Below, piece by piece: positions 23,534 to 24,486 of a stretch of 24,486 bases of DNA (position 1 is the first letter of the stretch; the number at the start of each line of letters is the position of its first letter). The stretch comes from a virus, in the IMG/VR virus record IMGVR_UViG_3300025127_000265, positions 1 through 24,486 of that record. One strand, given 5' to 3'. The position numbers and the translations under genes are program-made. A model generated the notes under the pieces. That model was not told where the DNA came from, made no database searches, and saw nothing but the letters and a program-made list of their open reading frames with translations.

Positions 23534-24486
23534 TTAAGAGACAGTCAAGGTTCCTGAAACTGTAAATGTTGCTAACTTATCCCCACTTGGGTGTGTAGAT
23601 GTTGCGTTTGTACAAGGTGAAACTGCAAAAGTTCTATCACTTGGACCTCTTATTATTATTATTCCTGAACCACCAGCACCACCACTAGCTCCACCAGGAG
23701 AGTTTCCACCTCCACCACCACCAGTATTTGCCGTTCCCGCCGTACCTGCACCTCCAGGATGATTTCCTCCGGCTCCACCACCACCTGATCCACCAGCTCC
23801 ACCTGATGCATTTCCAGCTCCTCCACCACCTCCAGCATATGTAGTGCAAGAATTATTAATATTGTTTGTTAATCCGGCTCCACCAACACCACCATTACCA
23901 GGTGCACCACCTCCAGCTGCACCAGCACCACCTCCACCACCTCCAGAAGAAGGAGGGACTGCTCTACCGATACCACCAGGATTACCTTGTTGTTTTGTTT
24001 GAGGAGGCGTATTACTTCCTCCTACGTCTCCAGGAGAAGTGCTATCAGATACACCACCTCCTGATCCACCAGCGTTACCTGCTCCACCATTTATTGGTTG
24101 AGCACCTCCGCCACCACCACCAGAAGATGTAATCATTGTAGTATCTTCAGAACCACCTGGATTAAATACTGAATTAGTTCCTGTTTGAGCAGGACCTCCT
24201 CCAGGTCCTGGGTTAGTTGCTCCACCACCACCAACTGTTACACTATAAGAAACTCCTTTAGAAACATTTGTAAAACTTAAAGCAGATCCATTTATAGGTG
24301 AAGGACTTCCTATGGAAGCTCTAAATCCTCCAGCCCCACCTCCACCACCTTTAATATGTCCTCCTGCTCCACCACCTGCAACTACTAAGTAATTTAAACT
24401 ATAAGATATAACTAACTCTGGCCATGTTCCTTGTTGCTTGGCTTGAAATTGACTTTGCATTGACCACACACCACTTGCTTTACTTA
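23534..24486 (-). CDS. Glycine-rich tail fibre / receptor-binding-type protein (N-terminus outside window)
   Basis: The reading frame is open to the window edge, with SKASGVWSMQSQFQAKQQG in frame from the first complete codons, so this is the C-terminal part of a longer gene rather than a start at the GTG near 24469. At least 317 codons are visible. After ELVISYSLNYLVVAGGGAGG comes a long Gly/Pro/Ala/Ser-rich region with many GGGGG, GGAG and GGSGG runs, ending GSGIIIIRGPSDRTFAVSPC and a closing beta segment (KLATFTVSGTLTVS). The 'SG.W....q....k..g.WP' opening and 'G.GiiIiR ... F..SGT.tVs' ending are typical of phage tail-fibre or tail-tip proteins with poly-glycine scaffolds. It likely contacts the host surface. 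Confidence 0.82.
   Translation of the reverse strand, partial: SKASGVWSMQSQFQAKQQGTWPELVISYSLNYLVVAGGGAGGHIKGGGGGAGGFRASIGSPSPINGSALSFTNVSKGVSYSVTVGGGGATNPGPGGGPAQTGTNSVFNPGGSEDTTMITSSGGGGGGAQPINGGAGNAGGSGGGVSDSTSPGDVGGSNTPPQTKQQGNPGGIGRAVPPSSGGGGGGAGAAGGGAPGNGGVGGAGLTNNINNSCTTYAGGGGGAGNASGGAGGSGGGGAGGNHPGGAGTAGTANTGGGGGGNSPGGASGGAGGSGIIIIRGPSDRTFAVSPCTNATSTHPSGDKLATFTVSGTLTVS
23650..24375 (-). repeat. Low-complexity glycine-codon-rich tract within the fibre gene
   Basis: On the given strand this stretch is filled with CCACCACC and CCTCCACC runs, which read as GGTGG and GGAGG on the coding strand. They encode Gly-Gly repeats interleaved with short Asn, Ser, Pro and Thr segments. The units are imperfect and irregular, with no fixed period by eye. 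Such tracts promote recombination and length change in fibre genes. Confidence 0.6.

Noticed and set aside
23866-24132. Plus-strand His/Leu-rich ORF over the fibre gene
   Set aside because: It is an artefact of the CACCAC-type complement of glycine codons.
23650-24375. Diversity-generating retroelement variable region or CRISPR-like array in the repeat-rich fibre tract
   Set aside because: No template repeat or reverse transcriptase is present, and the repeats are irregular coding glycine runs without spacers.

Overview
The window looks like a piece of an uncultured marine tailed phage (Caudoviricetes), most likely a short-tailed, podovirus-like one. The DNA is AT-rich, almost every gene is on the minus strand, and the genes are packed with overlaps of 1 to 20 bases. 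The gene mix is a family A DNA polymerase, an archaeo-eukaryotic-type primase, SF1 and SNF2 helicases, DUF3310, a P22 gp10-like stabilization protein, large GG-motif virion proteins and 2OG-Fe(II) oxygenases. This resembles phages assembled from seawater, and the base composition would fit a low-GC marine host such as SAR11; the host is inference. No integrase, repressor, terminase, portal, capsid gene, tRNA, CRISPR array or insertion sequence is visible.

There are two leftward (minus-strand) gene blocks and one rightward gene. Block 1 (about 8248 down to 1) is the replication block. In transcription order it holds two small conserved unknowns, a 249-aa unknown, a hairpin/T-run at 6497-6538, an AEP primase, a 24-aa membrane micropeptide, an SF1 helicase, DUF3310, DNA polymerase A, a 217-aa unknown, a 36-aa amphipathic peptide, a 111-aa membrane/coiled-coil protein and a truncated secreted protein. 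The only plus-strand gene (8285-9715, SNF2-like helicase) diverges from block 1 across a perfect 12-bp-arm inverted repeat that carries a TTGACA on each strand.

Block 2 (24486 down to 9712) is the late/structural block. It holds a glycine-rich fibre-type protein (truncated by the window edge), three tandem 2OG-Fe(II) oxygenases, an intrinsic terminator (21531-21565), the stabilization protein, three small virion-type proteins, a 661-aa GG-motif protein, a Gln/Ala-rich ejection-type protein, a 343-aa protein, a 1414-aa giant probable internal virion protein, a small holin-like protein and an M15 peptidase (endolysin). It meets the SNF2 gene tail to tail with a 4-bp stop-codon overlap.

The most noteworthy items are the divergent palindrome at 8233-8265, the doubly coupled 24-aa micropeptide at 4917-4991, the hairpin just upstream of an SD-less primase start, the trio of 2OG oxygenases, the Leu at the position-762 equivalent of the polymerase, and the 8 TAATG one-base gene junctions.
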